DNA of 64,000 bases from Barnesiella sp. An22 (GTDB lineage Bacteria; Bacteroidota; Bacteroidia; Bacteroidales; Barnesiellaceae), in the NCBI RefSeq assembly GCF_002159975.1, contig NZ_NFJR01000001.1, forward strand, positions 186,001-250,000, written 5' to 3'. Each line of letters opens with the position of its first letter. Within the stretch, counting starts at the first letter, position 1. Below the pieces are notes generated by a model. That model was not told where the DNA came from. It saw only the letters and a program-made list of their open reading frames with translations, and made no database searches. The translations under genes were made by a program, and so were the position numbers. This document shows positions 1 to 8,456 of this stretch, piece after piece.

Positions 1-699
1 CTCGAACACAGCATTCGCGAAGACCTGAACAAGACCGCTACCCGCGTATCGGCCGTGCTCAATCCGGTGAAACTGATTATTACCAACTATCCCGAAGGTC
101 AAGTCGAATACCTCGACATCGAGAATAACCCCGAGGACCCCGAAGCCGGAACTCACAAGATTCCCTTTACGCGCGAGTTGTACATCGAGCGCGACGACTT
201 CATGGAGAACCCGCCGAAGAAGTTCTTCCGTCTGGCTCCCGACCAGGAGGTGCGCCTGAAAGCCGCCTACATCATCAAATGTACCGGTGTGAAGAAAGAT
301 GCCGACGGGAACATCGAGGAGATTTATTGCGAATACGACCCCGAGACCCGCAGCGGCATGCCGGGCAGCATGCGCAAGGTGAAAGGCACGTTGCACTGGG
401 TATCGGCCCAATACAGCTCTACGGCCGAGGTACGACTTTACGACCGGCTCTTCAACGTGGAGAACCCCTCGGAAGAGAAGGATGTCGACTTCAGAGAGCT
501 GTTGAACCCCGATTCGCTGAAGGTAATTGACAACTGCCGCATCGAGCCTTATCTGGCCGAAAATGCCAAACCGGGCGACCGCTTCCAGTTCCAACGCACG
601 GGATACTTCTGTGTCGACCCCGATTCGACCGAAGGTCATCTGGTCTTCAACCGCACCGTGTCGTTGAAAGATAGCTGGGAAAAACTGAAATCGAAATAA
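1..699 (+). CDS. glnS: Glutamine--tRNA ligase, C-terminal part (5' end outside window)
   Basis: The reading frame is open from the first base of the window, so only the last 232 codons are present. It matches the C-terminal anticodon-binding beta-barrels of glutaminyl-tRNA synthetase, including the family segment AVLNPVKLIITNYP near the start and MRKVKGTLHWVSA in the middle. The enzyme charges tRNA-Gln with glutamine in the cytoplasm. The catalytic Rossmann domain lies outside the window. A strong hairpin terminator follows the stop codon, so this is the last gene of its transcript. Confidence 0.95.
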   Translation, partial: LEHSIREDLNKTATRVSAVLNPVKLIITNYPEGQVEYLDIENNPEDPEAGTHKIPFTRELYIERDDFMENPPKKFFRLAPDQEVRLKAAYIIKCTGVKKDADGNIEEIYCEYDPETRSGMPGSMRKVKGTLHWVSAQYSSTAEVRLYDRLFNVENPSEEKDVDFRELLNPDSLKVIDNCRIEPYLAENAKPGDRFQFQRTGYFCVDPDSTEGHLVFNRTVSLKDSWEKLKSK

Positions 700-719
700 G
701 ATACCATTCCATCACTATA

Positions 720-760
720 CTGTCGGATTCCTTGCCAGGCAAGGAGTCCGGCAGTTTTTA
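720..760 (+). terminator. Rho-independent terminator after glnS
   Basis: A long inverted repeat runs from CTGTCGGATTCCTTGCC to AGGCAAGGAGTCCGGCAG, with G-U pairs, and is followed by TTTTTA. It lies 20 nt after the glnS stop and just before the next gene. Confidence 0.85.
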
Positions 761-778
761 TCTGAAAGCCAAGCAAGA

Positions 779-2197
779 ATGTCGTCTAAAAAATCCAATG
801 AACTCATAGAACGGTACGAACAGATGGTGTCGGGGGCGGGCAGTTGCTATTTCGATTCCGACGAAATCGACGAGATTGCCGACCATTACGAGTCCAAAGG
901 GCAGATGCCCAAGGCTCTGCATGCCATCGAGTTCGGGTTGAAGCTGCACCCCGACGATGTGGACCTGCGCCTCAAACAGGCCCGCTATCTGCTCTATCTC
1001 GACCGGACTACCGAAGCCAGAAAGATTATGTCGGAGTTGGCCGATTACAGTCCCGATGCCACCCTCATACGGGCCGAGCTCCTCTTCCTTGACGGGCAGG
1101 TGAAACAGGCTCACCGGTTGATGCTCACGTTGCTCGACAGTGATGAGTTGCAGGAGGATATTTGTTTCGAAGCCATCGACATCTATGCCGACTATAATTG
1201 CTTCGACGGGTTGGTCGAGTTCGTACACAAGGCCGAGAAGGTGTTGCCCGACAGTCGTGAGCTGTTGCGCGAGATGGCTGCCCTTTGCGAAGACCGGTCG
1301 GAGTACGACCGGGCCATCGTGATTTACAACAAGCTGATTGACAAAGATCCCTATTCGGTGACCGACTGGTTTTCTTTGGCCAAGGTCGAGGCTCTGCTCA
1401 AGCACTACGACAAGGCTATCGAGGCTTGCGATTTTGCCCTGGCTGTGAAGGAGGACGACGAGGCGGTGCTTTCGTTCAAAGGGTATTGTTACTACGACTC
1501 GGGCCAATACGACAAGGCCATCGAGCAGTTCAAGGAGTATGCCGAGGTGACCAAAGACAAGTCGGTAGCCTATGAACTGATAGGGGAGTGTTACATCAAG
1601 CGGGAGGATTACAACAACGCCTTGACCTATTTTCACAAGGCTCTCGAAGCCGATCCCGCAAACTCGAATATCTGTTACCAGCTGGCTACGTGCTATTACG
1701 ACCTGGGGAAGATTCGGGAAGCCATCATCTATCTGCAGGACACAATTAGTCTCGACGAACGGGACGACGAGGCCCATTCGTTTCTGGGCGAAATATTTTT
1801 GCAGGTGGGCGATTACGAAAAGGCTTATCGCCATTTGTCCCGTTCGCTGGCGCTGAATGCCAACGATCGGGAGACCTTGCGGCTGAAGGGGGTGGCCTGT
1901 CTGCATCTGGAAAATTACAAAGAGGCCATCGAGGCTTTCGAAGAGGTGCTTCAGGGCGACATGTACGACTTGCAGACCCGTTTCAATCTGGTGTTGGCCT
2001 ATGCCCGCAACCACAACGAGGCCGCTGCCGAGCATCAGGTCGAACTGATTGACAAGATGGCCCACACCTTCGACTTCAGCGAATTGCCGGCCGAGGAGCA
2101 GCAGCAATGGAAAAACGTACAGACGGCCATCCAGTCGCTCAAAGAGTTTTTGCTGGGGAATATCAAACCCGATGAAAACAAAGAACCCCTCTCATAG
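779..2197 (+). CDS. Tetratricopeptide repeat (TPR) protein
   Basis: This 472-residue soluble protein is made almost entirely of TPR-like helical hairpins, with repeated motifs such as NNALTYFHKALEADP and EKAYRHLSRSLALNA spaced about 34 residues apart. There is no signal peptide or membrane segment, so it is probably a cytoplasmic scaffold; the partner cannot be read from the sequence. It begins 80 nt after the glnS stop, past that gene's terminator. Its last codons form half of a hairpin and overlap the convergent metallo-hydrolase gene by 6 nt. Confidence 0.85.
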   Translation: MSSKKSNELIERYEQMVSGAGSCYFDSDEIDEIADHYESKGQMPKALHAIEFGLKLHPDDVDLRLKQARYLLYLDRTTEARKIMSELADYSPDATLIRAELLFLDGQVKQAHRLMLTLLDSDELQEDICFEAIDIYADYNCFDGLVEFVHKAEKVLPDSRELLREMAALCEDRSEYDRAIVIYNKLIDKDPYSVTDWFSLAKVEALLKHYDKAIEACDFALAVKEDDEAVLSFKGYCYYDSGQYDKAIEQFKEYAEVTKDKSVAYELIGECYIKREDYNNALTYFHKALEADPANSNICYQLATCYYDLGKIREAIIYLQDTISLDERDDEAHSFLGEIFLQVGDYEKAYRHLSRSLALNANDRETLRLKGVACLHLENYKEAIEAFEEVLQGDMYDLQTRFNLVLAYARNHNEAAAEHQVELIDKMAHTFDFSELPAEEQQQWKNVQTAIQSLKEFLLGNIKPDENKEPLS

Positions 2198-2208
2198 AAA
2201 GGGGTTCT
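2182..2208. terminator. Hairpin shared by two convergent genes
   Basis: A 9-bp perfect stem (AGAACCCCT / AGGGGTTCT) has a 9-nt loop that contains the stop codons of both convergent genes, at 2195-2197 on + and 2192-2194 on -. U-rich tails are weak on both sides, so its action as a bidirectional terminator is an inference from position. Confidence 0.55.
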
Positions 2209-2830
2209 CGTTGCGTTCGATGCCTATTTCGGTCTCGGGTCCGTGCCCGGGATAGACCACCGTTTCGGGGGGTAATGTCAATAGATTTTTATGAATCGAC
2301 TCGATTAGCTGGCGGTGATTTCCGCCGGGGAAATCGGTGCGTCCGATACTCAACTGAAAGAGGGCGTCGCCCGAAAGGACAAAACCCGATTCGGGGGCAT
2401 AGAAGGCCAGACTGCCCGGCGAATGTCCCGGCACGGCAATGGCTCGAATCTCTTCCGTCCCGAGCGTGAAGATGTCGCCGTGGTCGATGTAGTGGCCGAT
2501 GGGCTCGATTTCTCCTTTGAACGGGATACCGAATGCCTGGCACTGCTGGGGCATGTGCTGCAACAGAAACTCGTCGGCTTGCGAGGCACTGAGGGCGACT
2601 CCGTACCGCTGGGCCACAAAGGCGTTGCCGAAGCAGTGGTCGAAATGCAGGTGGGTAGCCAGCAGATATTTTACCGTCAACCGGTTGTCGGCGATAAATC
2701 GGGCCAGAGTCTCCTCTTCCTTGGGATAGTAGCACCCGGCATCGACAATGGCACACTCCCGGCTCTCGTCGTCCCACAGCACGTAGCTGTTCACGGGGAG
2801 CATGTTGAAGTAGAAACGGTTTATCTTCAT
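2192..2830 (-). CDS. MBL-fold metallo-hydrolase (glyoxalase II-like)
   Basis: This 212-residue protein carries the metallo-beta-lactamase metal motif H60-x-H62-x-D64-H65 (THLHFDH). A second conserved segment, AVPGHSPGS, and a third, VYPGHGPET, supply further metal ligands. The size and motif spacing fit the YcbL/GloB-like family of small cytoplasmic hydrolases, which typically act on thioesters such as hydroxyacyl-glutathione; the real substrate is unknown. It is the last gene of a three-gene operon with rsmG (5-nt gap). Confidence 0.88.
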   Translation of the reverse strand: MKINRFYFNMLPVNSYVLWDDESRECAIVDAGCYYPKEEETLARFIADNRLTVKYLLATHLHFDHCFGNAFVAQRYGVALSASQADEFLLQHMPQQCQAFGIPFKGEIEPIGHYIDHGDIFTLGTEEIRAIAVPGHSPGSLAFYAPESGFVLSGDALFQLSIGRTDFPGGNHRQLIESIHKNLLTLPPETVVYPGHGPETEIGIERNENPFL

Positions 2831-2835
2831 GGTTT

Positions 2836-3465
2836 CTATTTTTTTACAATCTGTACATAGATGACCTTCTTCGTCTCGAAATACTCCTCTTTGAAGTAGT
2901 CGCTCAGGTTGAAGAGAATCGACGTCTTCTTCACCGGGGCGAGTTCGCTCTGCAAGCCACCACCCTTGAGGCAGAGCAATCCGTTGGGCAACGCGTTCTG
3001 CTGCTCGCGCCGGATGTTCTTTCGAATCAGTTTCAGCAGGTCGGGCAGGGTCATGACGGCCCGGCTCACCACGAAATCATACTCGGTCTTGAGCTCCTCT
3101 ACACTGCCGTGCTGGAAGGTGACGTTTTGCAACCCGATGGCTTCGGCCACACTCTGGGCTACCTTAATTTTCTTGCCCACCCGGTCGATCAGGTGGAAAT
3201 GACACTGGGGAAAGAGAATGGCCAGAGGAATACCCGGGAATCCGCCGCCGGTACCCACGTCGAGTATCGTGGTGCCGTCAGTAAAGTCGATGGCCTTGGC
3301 GATACCCAGCGAGTGGAGTATGTGGTGCAGATAGAGGTTGTCTATATCTTTGCGCGAGATTACGTTAATCTTCGCATTCCAGTCGGTATACAAGGGGCCC
3401 AGAGCCTCGAATTGGCTCTCCTGGGTCGGGGTCAGATTGGGGAAATAGGTTTTGATATATTGCAT
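2836..3465 (-). CDS. rsmG: 16S rRNA (guanine-527-N7)-methyltransferase
   Basis: RsmG methylates G527 of 16S rRNA using S-adenosylmethionine. This 209-residue protein has the family SAM-binding loop ILDVGTGGGFPGIPLAI (about residues 68-84) and the following acidic strand HLIDRVGKK. Length matches the family. It sits between a lipoprotein gene (6-nt gap) and the metallo-hydrolase (5-nt gap), so the three are almost certainly co-transcribed. In this phylum rsmG is often unlinked to gidA/mnmG, as here. Confidence 0.95.
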   Translation of the reverse strand: MQYIKTYFPNLTPTQESQFEALGPLYTDWNAKINVISRKDIDNLYLHHILHSLGIAKAIDFTDGTTILDVGTGGGFPGIPLAILFPQCHFHLIDRVGKKIKVAQSVAEAIGLQNVTFQHGSVEELKTEYDFVVSRAVMTLPDLLKLIRKNIRREQQNALPNGLLCLKGGGLQSELAPVKKTSILFNLSDYFKEEYFETKKVIYVQIVKK

Positions 3466-3471
3466 GAGATT

Positions 3472-4317
3472 TTATTTAATCAGTCGTCTAACAGGGCTCT
3501 CGGGGAGCATGTACATCTCGATTTCCTTGAACGGGACCGCTATCTGCACCTGACCGGTAGCATAGCAGGCAATCTCGTAGGGGTTGAATACCCAGCAGAT
3601 GCTGTCGTCGGTGAGGTAGAAGTTCTCGTTGGCCGCAATGTTTTCGGTATCGAAAAATCCCAACTCCAGCAAGGAATCGGGCGAAGCCAGGTTCAGACTC
3701 TTAAGCAACTGGTCCAGCAATACGCGATTTACCTGGTCGGTCAATTCGGGCAGGAAAATATCTTCGAGAACGATACGATGCCAGTTCGAGAGGTCTATTG
3801 TGTAGAACAGGTCGGAATACATGCCGTGGGCTCCACCCGTGTACTCCGAGGTGGAGAGGCTGTAGCAGAAAAAGTCGTTGCGGTTATAGACCGTGGAGAG
3901 GTTGTAATCGAACTCCCACTCGCACGAGTAGGAGGGACCGTTCTCTTTCATCTCTTTTTCAAACTCGGGTTCGAGCTCCTTGTAGGCGGCTATGTGCGAC
4001 GCCACGGCTTTCTGAGCCGAACTTTCGAAGAGGGAGTCGCTGGCATAATCGTCGCCGAATACCAGAGGGGCCAGCATCTTTTGCAACCGAATGCCGTCGC
4101 CCTCCTGCCGATATTTCGTAGGAACGTCGATAGTTACCGAAACTTTACAGGCCGGCATGGCCGTATCGCCAGCGAGATGATAGCTCTCTTTGATGACGAC
4201 CTCTTTCACGGCGACCGTATCGGCCGTTGCGTCGTCGGTCGAGTTGTTGCTCTTGAAATTGCAGGAATATAAACAGCCTACCAAGGCGATTATACTCAGT
4301 AACGATACCTTTTTCAT
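3472..4317 (-). CDS. Lipoprotein with RsiV-like DUF3298 domain
   Basis: The 281-residue product begins with a lipoprotein signal: a hydrophobic stretch SLLSIIALVGCLYSC, with Cys19 as the likely lipidated residue. An acidic/Ser-Thr linker follows. The C-terminal half contains SEYTGGAHGMYSD and a later hydrophobic motif around residues 255-268 (QVQIAVPFKEIEMY), typical of DUF3298 (the C-terminal domain of the anti-sigma factor RsiV, which binds lysozyme). It is probably exported and anchored in the envelope; the ligand is unknown. First gene of the operon with rsmG. Confidence 0.8.
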   Translation of the reverse strand: MKKVSLLSIIALVGCLYSCNFKSNNSTDDATADTVAVKEVVIKESYHLAGDTAMPACKVSVTIDVPTKYRQEGDGIRLQKMLAPLVFGDDYASDSLFESSAQKAVASHIAAYKELEPEFEKEMKENGPSYSCEWEFDYNLSTVYNRNDFFCYSLSTSEYTGGAHGMYSDLFYTIDLSNWHRIVLEDIFLPELTDQVNRVLLDQLLKSLNLASPDSLLELGFFDTENIAANENFYLTDDSICWVFNPYEIACYATGQVQIAVPFKEIEMYMLPESPVRRLIK

Positions 4318-4487
4318 AGCTACAAGTTTTTTACAAAAATACGCCTTTTACCGGGCTCGGCAAGGGAAAAGTGCAAAAAAAGCAAATTGATGTGGGTGAT
4401 GGGGTCGCCGATATGAAAGCAAACTGTACCCAGAACAGGCACGATGTTTTTCTGCAAACAGCTGCGAGCAGAGTCGAAAGAATTGTG

Positions 4488-4495
4488 TACCTTTG
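4488..4495 (+). promoter_or_regulatory. -7 promoter box (TACCTTTG) for the CvfB-like gene
   Basis: TACCTTTG fits the Bacteroidota -7 consensus TAnnTTTG and lies 44 nt before the chosen start at 4540. No good TTG is seen at the -33 position. Its position rules out the upstream in-frame ATG at 4444 as the real start. Confidence 0.55.
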
Positions 4496-4539
4496 CCCAC
4501 GAATCCCATAATGAAACGGGTATTGCAAATAGAATCGGT

Positions 4540-5379
4540 ATGTTACAAATCGGAAAATTCAATACACTCAAGGTCGTTAAGACGGTCGATTTTGGGCTCT
4601 ATCTCGACGGTGGCGAGAAAGGCGAAATCTTGTTACCCCGCAAATTCCTCCCCGAGAAGCCGTGTGCCGAGGGCGACGAGCTGTCGGTCTTTGTCTATTA
4701 CGATTCGGAGGACCGACTGATTGCAACTACCCGCAAGCCGTACGTGCAGGTGGGGCAGTTTGCCCGCTTGCAGGTAAAGTCGGTCACGAAGGTGGGAGCC
4801 TTTCTCGATTGGGGCGTAGAGGCCAAAGACCTGTTGGTGCCGTTTCGCGAACAGCATGGCGAAATGCAGCCCGACCGATATTATATCGTGTATGTCTATC
4901 TCGACTTTGCTACCGGCCGTATTGTCGCATCGGCCAAGCTCGACAAGTTTCTCGATAATGTCCCGCCCGAGTATACCCCCAACCAGCCGGTCGAGATTCT
5001 GGTGGTGCAAGAGACCCAACTCGGCTACAAGGTCATCATCAACAACCTGCATTGGGGTGTAATCTATCACAACGAGATTTTCCGCCCCGTTGCCATCGGC
5101 GAACATCTGCAAGCCTACATCAAGCAGGTGCGCGACGACGAGCGAATAGACGTGTCGCTGCAACCGATCGGTTATGAGCAGCGCATCGACCCGTTGAGCG
5201 AAACCATTTTGAAACGGTTGGACGAAGCCGGTGGCTGTCTGCCCCTCTCCGACAAATCGCCGGCCGAGGAGATAGCCCGCTACTTCCAGTGCAGCAAGAA
5301 GAGTTTCAAGAAGGCGATAGGGGCTCTCTACAAGGCTCGCCGCATCGTTATCGACGAGCGGGAGATACGCAAGGCCTGA
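4540..5379 (+). CDS. CvfB-family S1 RNA-binding protein
   Basis: This 279-residue protein has tandem S1-like folds, visible in DFGLYLDGGEKGEILLP and VGAFLDWGVEAKDLLVP, and a C-terminal winged-helix-like segment rich in Lys (residues about 240-279). This architecture is that of CvfB/YitL, a conserved RNA-binding family. The start ATG at 4540 is chosen because family homology begins at MLQIGKF; the open frame extends 32 codons upstream but crosses a promoter box. It is divergent from the lipoprotein operon. Confidence 0.88.
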   Translation: MLQIGKFNTLKVVKTVDFGLYLDGGEKGEILLPRKFLPEKPCAEGDELSVFVYYDSEDRLIATTRKPYVQVGQFARLQVKSVTKVGAFLDWGVEAKDLLVPFREQHGEMQPDRYYIVYVYLDFATGRIVASAKLDKFLDNVPPEYTPNQPVEILVVQETQLGYKVIINNLHWGVIYHNEIFRPVAIGEHLQAYIKQVRDDERIDVSLQPIGYEQRIDPLSETILKRLDEAGGCLPLSDKSPAEEIARYFQCSKKSFKKAIGALYKARRIVIDEREIRKA

Positions 5380-5509
5380 TTCGTATCGGTTCCATTATCT
5401 TTCGACAAGTTAAAAGAACTTTTTTCTACAACTGTTGTTTAAGAGTTGTAAAGTTTCCCCTTGAGGAAATCAAACAACTTTTAATAGGTACTAAACAACA
5501 AAAACAGTT

Positions 5510-6571
5510 ATGAAAAGAGTTTTCGTTATGTTGGTCGTCGTGCTGGGAAGCGCGGGACTGCTATTCGCTCAAAAAAGCAACCAAAAGGAGGTAAAACAAC
5601 TGCAGAGTTTCTTGCAGCAGACCTCGGCCAAAGGCGATGCCAATTATGTGCGCTTGGAAATCACCAATATCAATAATCCGACCTCTTGGAAGGGGGTGAC
5701 CTGGAGCGGAGGTCGGGTAATCTCGATTGAGTGGTCGGACAAGAATCTGGCCGGAGAGCTCGACCTGGCCGGCTTTACCGCCCTGCAAAAGGTCGATTGC
5801 TCGCGCAACCAGCTTACCGGTATCGAGGTGTCGGGCTGTACGGCACTCAATACCTTGAACGTAAGCCGCAACAAACTCTCGACGTTGAATATCGACAACT
5901 GTCCGGCCCTGATCAAGCTCGATTGCTATAAGAATCGGCTTACCGACCTGTCGCTCGCGGAGCTGCCGGGATTGAAAAATCTGAACTGCTCGAACAATCT
6001 GTTTGTCGAACTTAATGTGAACGGAGCCCAGCAACTGCAAAGTCTGAACGTACAGGGGTGCCACCTCGAATCGCTGATGGTCGACAGTTGCGAGAACTTG
6101 AAAAACCTCTATTGCGGATACAACAAACTGACCAGCCTCAACCTCTTCGGTACGGTGAGCCTCTCGAACTTGAATATCGACGACAACGAAATTGCCAATA
6201 TGGTTATCTCGAAACTGCCTTCGCTCACTTCGTTTGTTTGCAGCGACAACAACATGAAGACACTGGGTCTGCTCGACTGTACCGCCTTGTCCGACCTAGT
6301 CTGCTCGTACAACGACCTCACGACGTTGAGTCTCGACGGGAGCAACAACCTCTATTTTGTCGATTGCTCGTACAACGACCTGACCAATCTCGACTTGAGC
6401 AACCGCACCATGCTGCAACGGCTCATCTGCAACAACAACCAGCTGAATACGCTCGACGTTTCGTTTTGTCCCAATCTGGTCTATATCAACTGCCGGTACA
6501 ACCAGATTATCGACCTGCGCACCATGGGCGACAGCAACCTGCGCATGATTGCCTGCCAGTGGAACTACTAA
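5510..6571 (+). CDS. Secreted leucine-rich repeat protein, 12 exact 21-residue repeats
   Basis: A signal peptide (MKRVFVMLVVVLGSAGLLFA) starts this 353-residue protein. After a short leader domain, 12 repeats of exactly 21 residues follow from about residue 92, each on the pattern xLxxLxCxxNxLxxLxLxxx, plus a partial terminal repeat ending CQWNY. Such arrays form a curved solenoid used for protein binding. No lipobox, membrane anchor or T9SS C-terminal domain is seen, so the product is probably periplasmic or released. It is preceded by a 130-nt gap and followed by a strong terminator. Confidence 0.88.
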   Translation: MKRVFVMLVVVLGSAGLLFAQKSNQKEVKQLQSFLQQTSAKGDANYVRLEITNINNPTSWKGVTWSGGRVISIEWSDKNLAGELDLAGFTALQKVDCSRNQLTGIEVSGCTALNTLNVSRNKLSTLNIDNCPALIKLDCYKNRLTDLSLAELPGLKNLNCSNNLFVELNVNGAQQLQSLNVQGCHLESLMVDSCENLKNLYCGYNKLTSLNLFGTVSLSNLNIDDNEIANMVISKLPSLTSFVCSDNNMKTLGLLDCTALSDLVCSYNDLTTLSLDGSNNLYFVDCSYNDLTNLDLSNRTMLQRLICNNNQLNTLDVSFCPNLVYINCRYNQIIDLRTMGDSNLRMIACQWNY

Positions 6572-6598
6572 CCAACCATATCCCCTTATCTTGACCGA

Positions 6599-6642
6599 AA
6601 GAGCGATTGCTTGCCCGCATGCCGGGCCGTGCAATCGCTCTT
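6599..6642. terminator. Terminator between the LRR gene and mlaF
   Basis: A 12-bp perfect stem (AAGAGCGATTGC / GCAATCGCTCTT) has a GC-rich 20-nt loop. It lies 27 nt after the LRR stop and 24 nt from the convergent mlaF stop, so it can serve both directions. Confidence 0.8.
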
Positions 6643-6665
6643 GTCGTATAGGGGTGTTGGGGCTT

Positions 6666-7493
6666 TTACTGGTGTTTGCTGTCGTGGACCGGCGATTGGG
6701 CCGATTGCTCTTCGGCAGCCTCTTGCTTGCGATACTCCTCGATCATATACCCCTTGACCTCCTTGAAGAGTCGGGTGGCAAATACGAAGTCGTTCAGGGC
6801 TTCGTTCGACGAGGTGAATATCTTGTTTTTGTTGCCGACCCACTCCCGATGGCCCTTGTTGATGAAAACGATATTTTCACCGATACCGATAACCGAGTTC
6901 ATGTCGTGGGTGTTGATGATGGTCGTCATGTTGTATTCGTGGGTGATGTCGCTCAACAGTTCGTCGATAAGAATCGAGGTCTTGGGGTCGAGGCCCGAGT
7001 TGGGCTCGTCGCAAAACAGGTATTTGGGGTTCAGGGCAATGGCTCGTGCAATGGCCACCCGTTTCTGCATACCGCCGCTTATCTCCGAGGGGTAGAGGTC
7101 ATTCACCCCTTTCAGGTTTACACGCTCGAGACAGAACTCGGCCCTCTTCTTGCAGGTGGCATAGTTGTCGCGGGTGAACATGCGCAAGGGAAACATCACA
7201 TTTCCCAGCACCGTCTCCGAGTCGAACAGGGCCGACCCCTGGAACAGCATGCCTATCTCGGTACGCAGCACTTTGGTCTGGGCCGGTGTCATGGCCATCA
7301 CGTCGCGGCCGTCGTAGAGAATCTTCCCCTGGTCGGGTCGCAACAGACCTACGAGACATTTCATCAATACGGTTTTACCCGAGCCGCTCTGCCCGATAAT
7401 CAGATTGGTTTTTCCGGAATAGAACTTGGCGGAAACGTCGTGCAGAATCTCTTTTCCGTCGAATTGCTTGTATATGTTGGTTACCGTTATCAT
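6666..7493 (-). CDS. mlaF: MlaF-like ABC transporter ATP-binding protein (lipid transport)
   Basis: This is the ATPase partner of the MlaE-type permease, involved in phospholipid movement across the envelope. The 275-residue protein has Walker A GQSGSGKT (residues 34-41), the signature EISGGMQKR, and Walker B with FCDEPNSGLDP. The MlaF type is supported by the adjacent MlaE gene, which overlaps it by one base (TGATG). A C-terminal tail (residues about 250-275) is extra and Glu/Gln-rich. No MCE-domain gene (mlaD) follows. Confidence 0.88.
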   Translation of the reverse strand: MITVTNIYKQFDGKEILHDVSAKFYSGKTNLIIGQSGSGKTVLMKCLVGLLRPDQGKILYDGRDVMAMTPAQTKVLRTEIGMLFQGSALFDSETVLGNVMFPLRMFTRDNYATCKKRAEFCLERVNLKGVNDLYPSEISGGMQKRVAIARAIALNPKYLFCDEPNSGLDPKTSILIDELLSDITHEYNMTTIINTHDMNSVIGIGENIVFINKGHREWVGNKNKIFTSSNEALNDFVFATRLFKEVKGYMIEEYRKQEAAEEQSAQSPVHDSKHQ

Positions 7494-8239
7494 CAGAACA
7501 AGATTTGAGTGAGCACTACATCGAGGAGCAACACGATTACACTGCTGACCACAACCGAATCGGTACTGGCCTGACCCACCTGCAAGGCGCCACCTTTGAC
7601 CCGATAGCCGTAATACGAGGCTACGCTACTGATGACAAAAGCAAAGAAGAGGGCTTTGAATATGGCTTGCCAAATGTAGTATTCGACAAAAAAACTTTGC
7701 AGACCGTAGATATATTTCGAGACCGAAATGATGTCGGTAAACTGGGCTATGAGGTAGCCGCCCACGATACCGCTGGCCATACTGAAGACAACCAGCACCG
7801 GGATGAACGAAACCATGGCGGCAATCTTGGGCAGGATGAGCAGGTTGGCCGAGTTGACACCCATGATTTCGAGGGCATCGATCTGCTCGGTTACCCGCAT
7901 GGTACCTATCTCCGAAGCAATGTTCGAACCCACCTTGCCGGCCAGAATCAAGCAGAGTATCGACGAGGAGAACTCCAGCAGAATCACGTCGCGGGTAGCC
8001 AACCCCACGGCGTATGCCGGTATGAGGGGCGACACCACATTCTTCTGCATCTGAATGGCGATAACCGCACCGATGAAGACCGAGATGGTGATGACGATGG
8101 GAATGGAGTCGATGCCCAGTTTGTAGATTTCGGCAATGTATCGTTTGAAAAACTCCCGCCAGCGGTCGGGTCGGGTGAAGACCCGCCTCATCAGCAGGAC
8201 GTAATCTCCGAATTTTCGTAGTGAATCGTCTATAATCAT
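7493..8239 (-). CDS. mlaE: MlaE-like ABC transporter permease
   Basis: The 248-residue integral membrane protein shows the MlaE/YrbE hallmarks: an amphipathic N-terminal helix, then hydrophobic segments and the conserved stretch VTEQIDALEIMGVNSANLL, which contacts the ATPase. It is translated just before mlaF with overlapping stop and start codons, so the two subunits are coupled. It forms the inner-membrane channel of a lipid transporter. A promoter box with both elements lies just upstream. Confidence 0.92.
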   Translation of the reverse strand: MIIDDSLRKFGDYVLLMRRVFTRPDRWREFFKRYIAEIYKLGIDSIPIVITISVFIGAVIAIQMQKNVVSPLIPAYAVGLATRDVILLEFSSSILCLILAGKVGSNIASEIGTMRVTEQIDALEIMGVNSANLLILPKIAAMVSFIPVLVVFSMASGIVGGYLIAQFTDIISVSKYIYGLQSFFVEYYIWQAIFKALFFAFVISSVASYYGYRVKGGALQVGQASTDSVVVSSVIVLLLDVVLTQILF

Positions 8240-8265
8240 ATCCGTCGTTTTGGAATATCAAGGAA

Positions 8266-8297
8266 CAAAAGTAGTGAAAAAGATTGATGTACGGCAA
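8266..8297 (-). promoter_or_regulatory. Promoter for mlaE-mlaF
   Basis: On the minus strand, TTG (8295-8297) is followed after 21 nt by TACTTTTG (8266-8273), matching the Bacteroidota -33/-7 consensus. It is 27 nt upstream of the mlaE start. Confidence 0.6.
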
Positions 8298-8369
8298 TGC
8301 TTTGCCCCTTGAAATGAACTTGACATTATTTTATTTTGTAAAAGTGGCGCATGAATATCTCTATTTCCG

Positions 8370-8377
8370 TATCTTTG
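8370..8377 (+). promoter_or_regulatory. -7 promoter box (TATCTTTG) for lptB
   Basis: TATCTTTG matches the -7 consensus exactly and is 79 nt upstream of the lptB start at 8457. No clear -33 TTG is present. Confidence 0.5.
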
Positions 8378-8456
8378 CACGAGATAGAGCAGGACCGTAT
8401 GCGGTCGACCGAAGGCATACACCTCTCTTGTTGAGTAAAACGCTAATAGATAAAAT

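Noticed and set aside
758-2107. Long open frame on the minus strand opposite the TPR gene (449 codons)
   Set aside because: It mirrors the TPR coding frame, has no recognisable domains, and the TPR protein on the + strand shows clear repeats. Similar antisense frames opposite htpG, gyrA, purF-like and glnN were rejected for the same reason.
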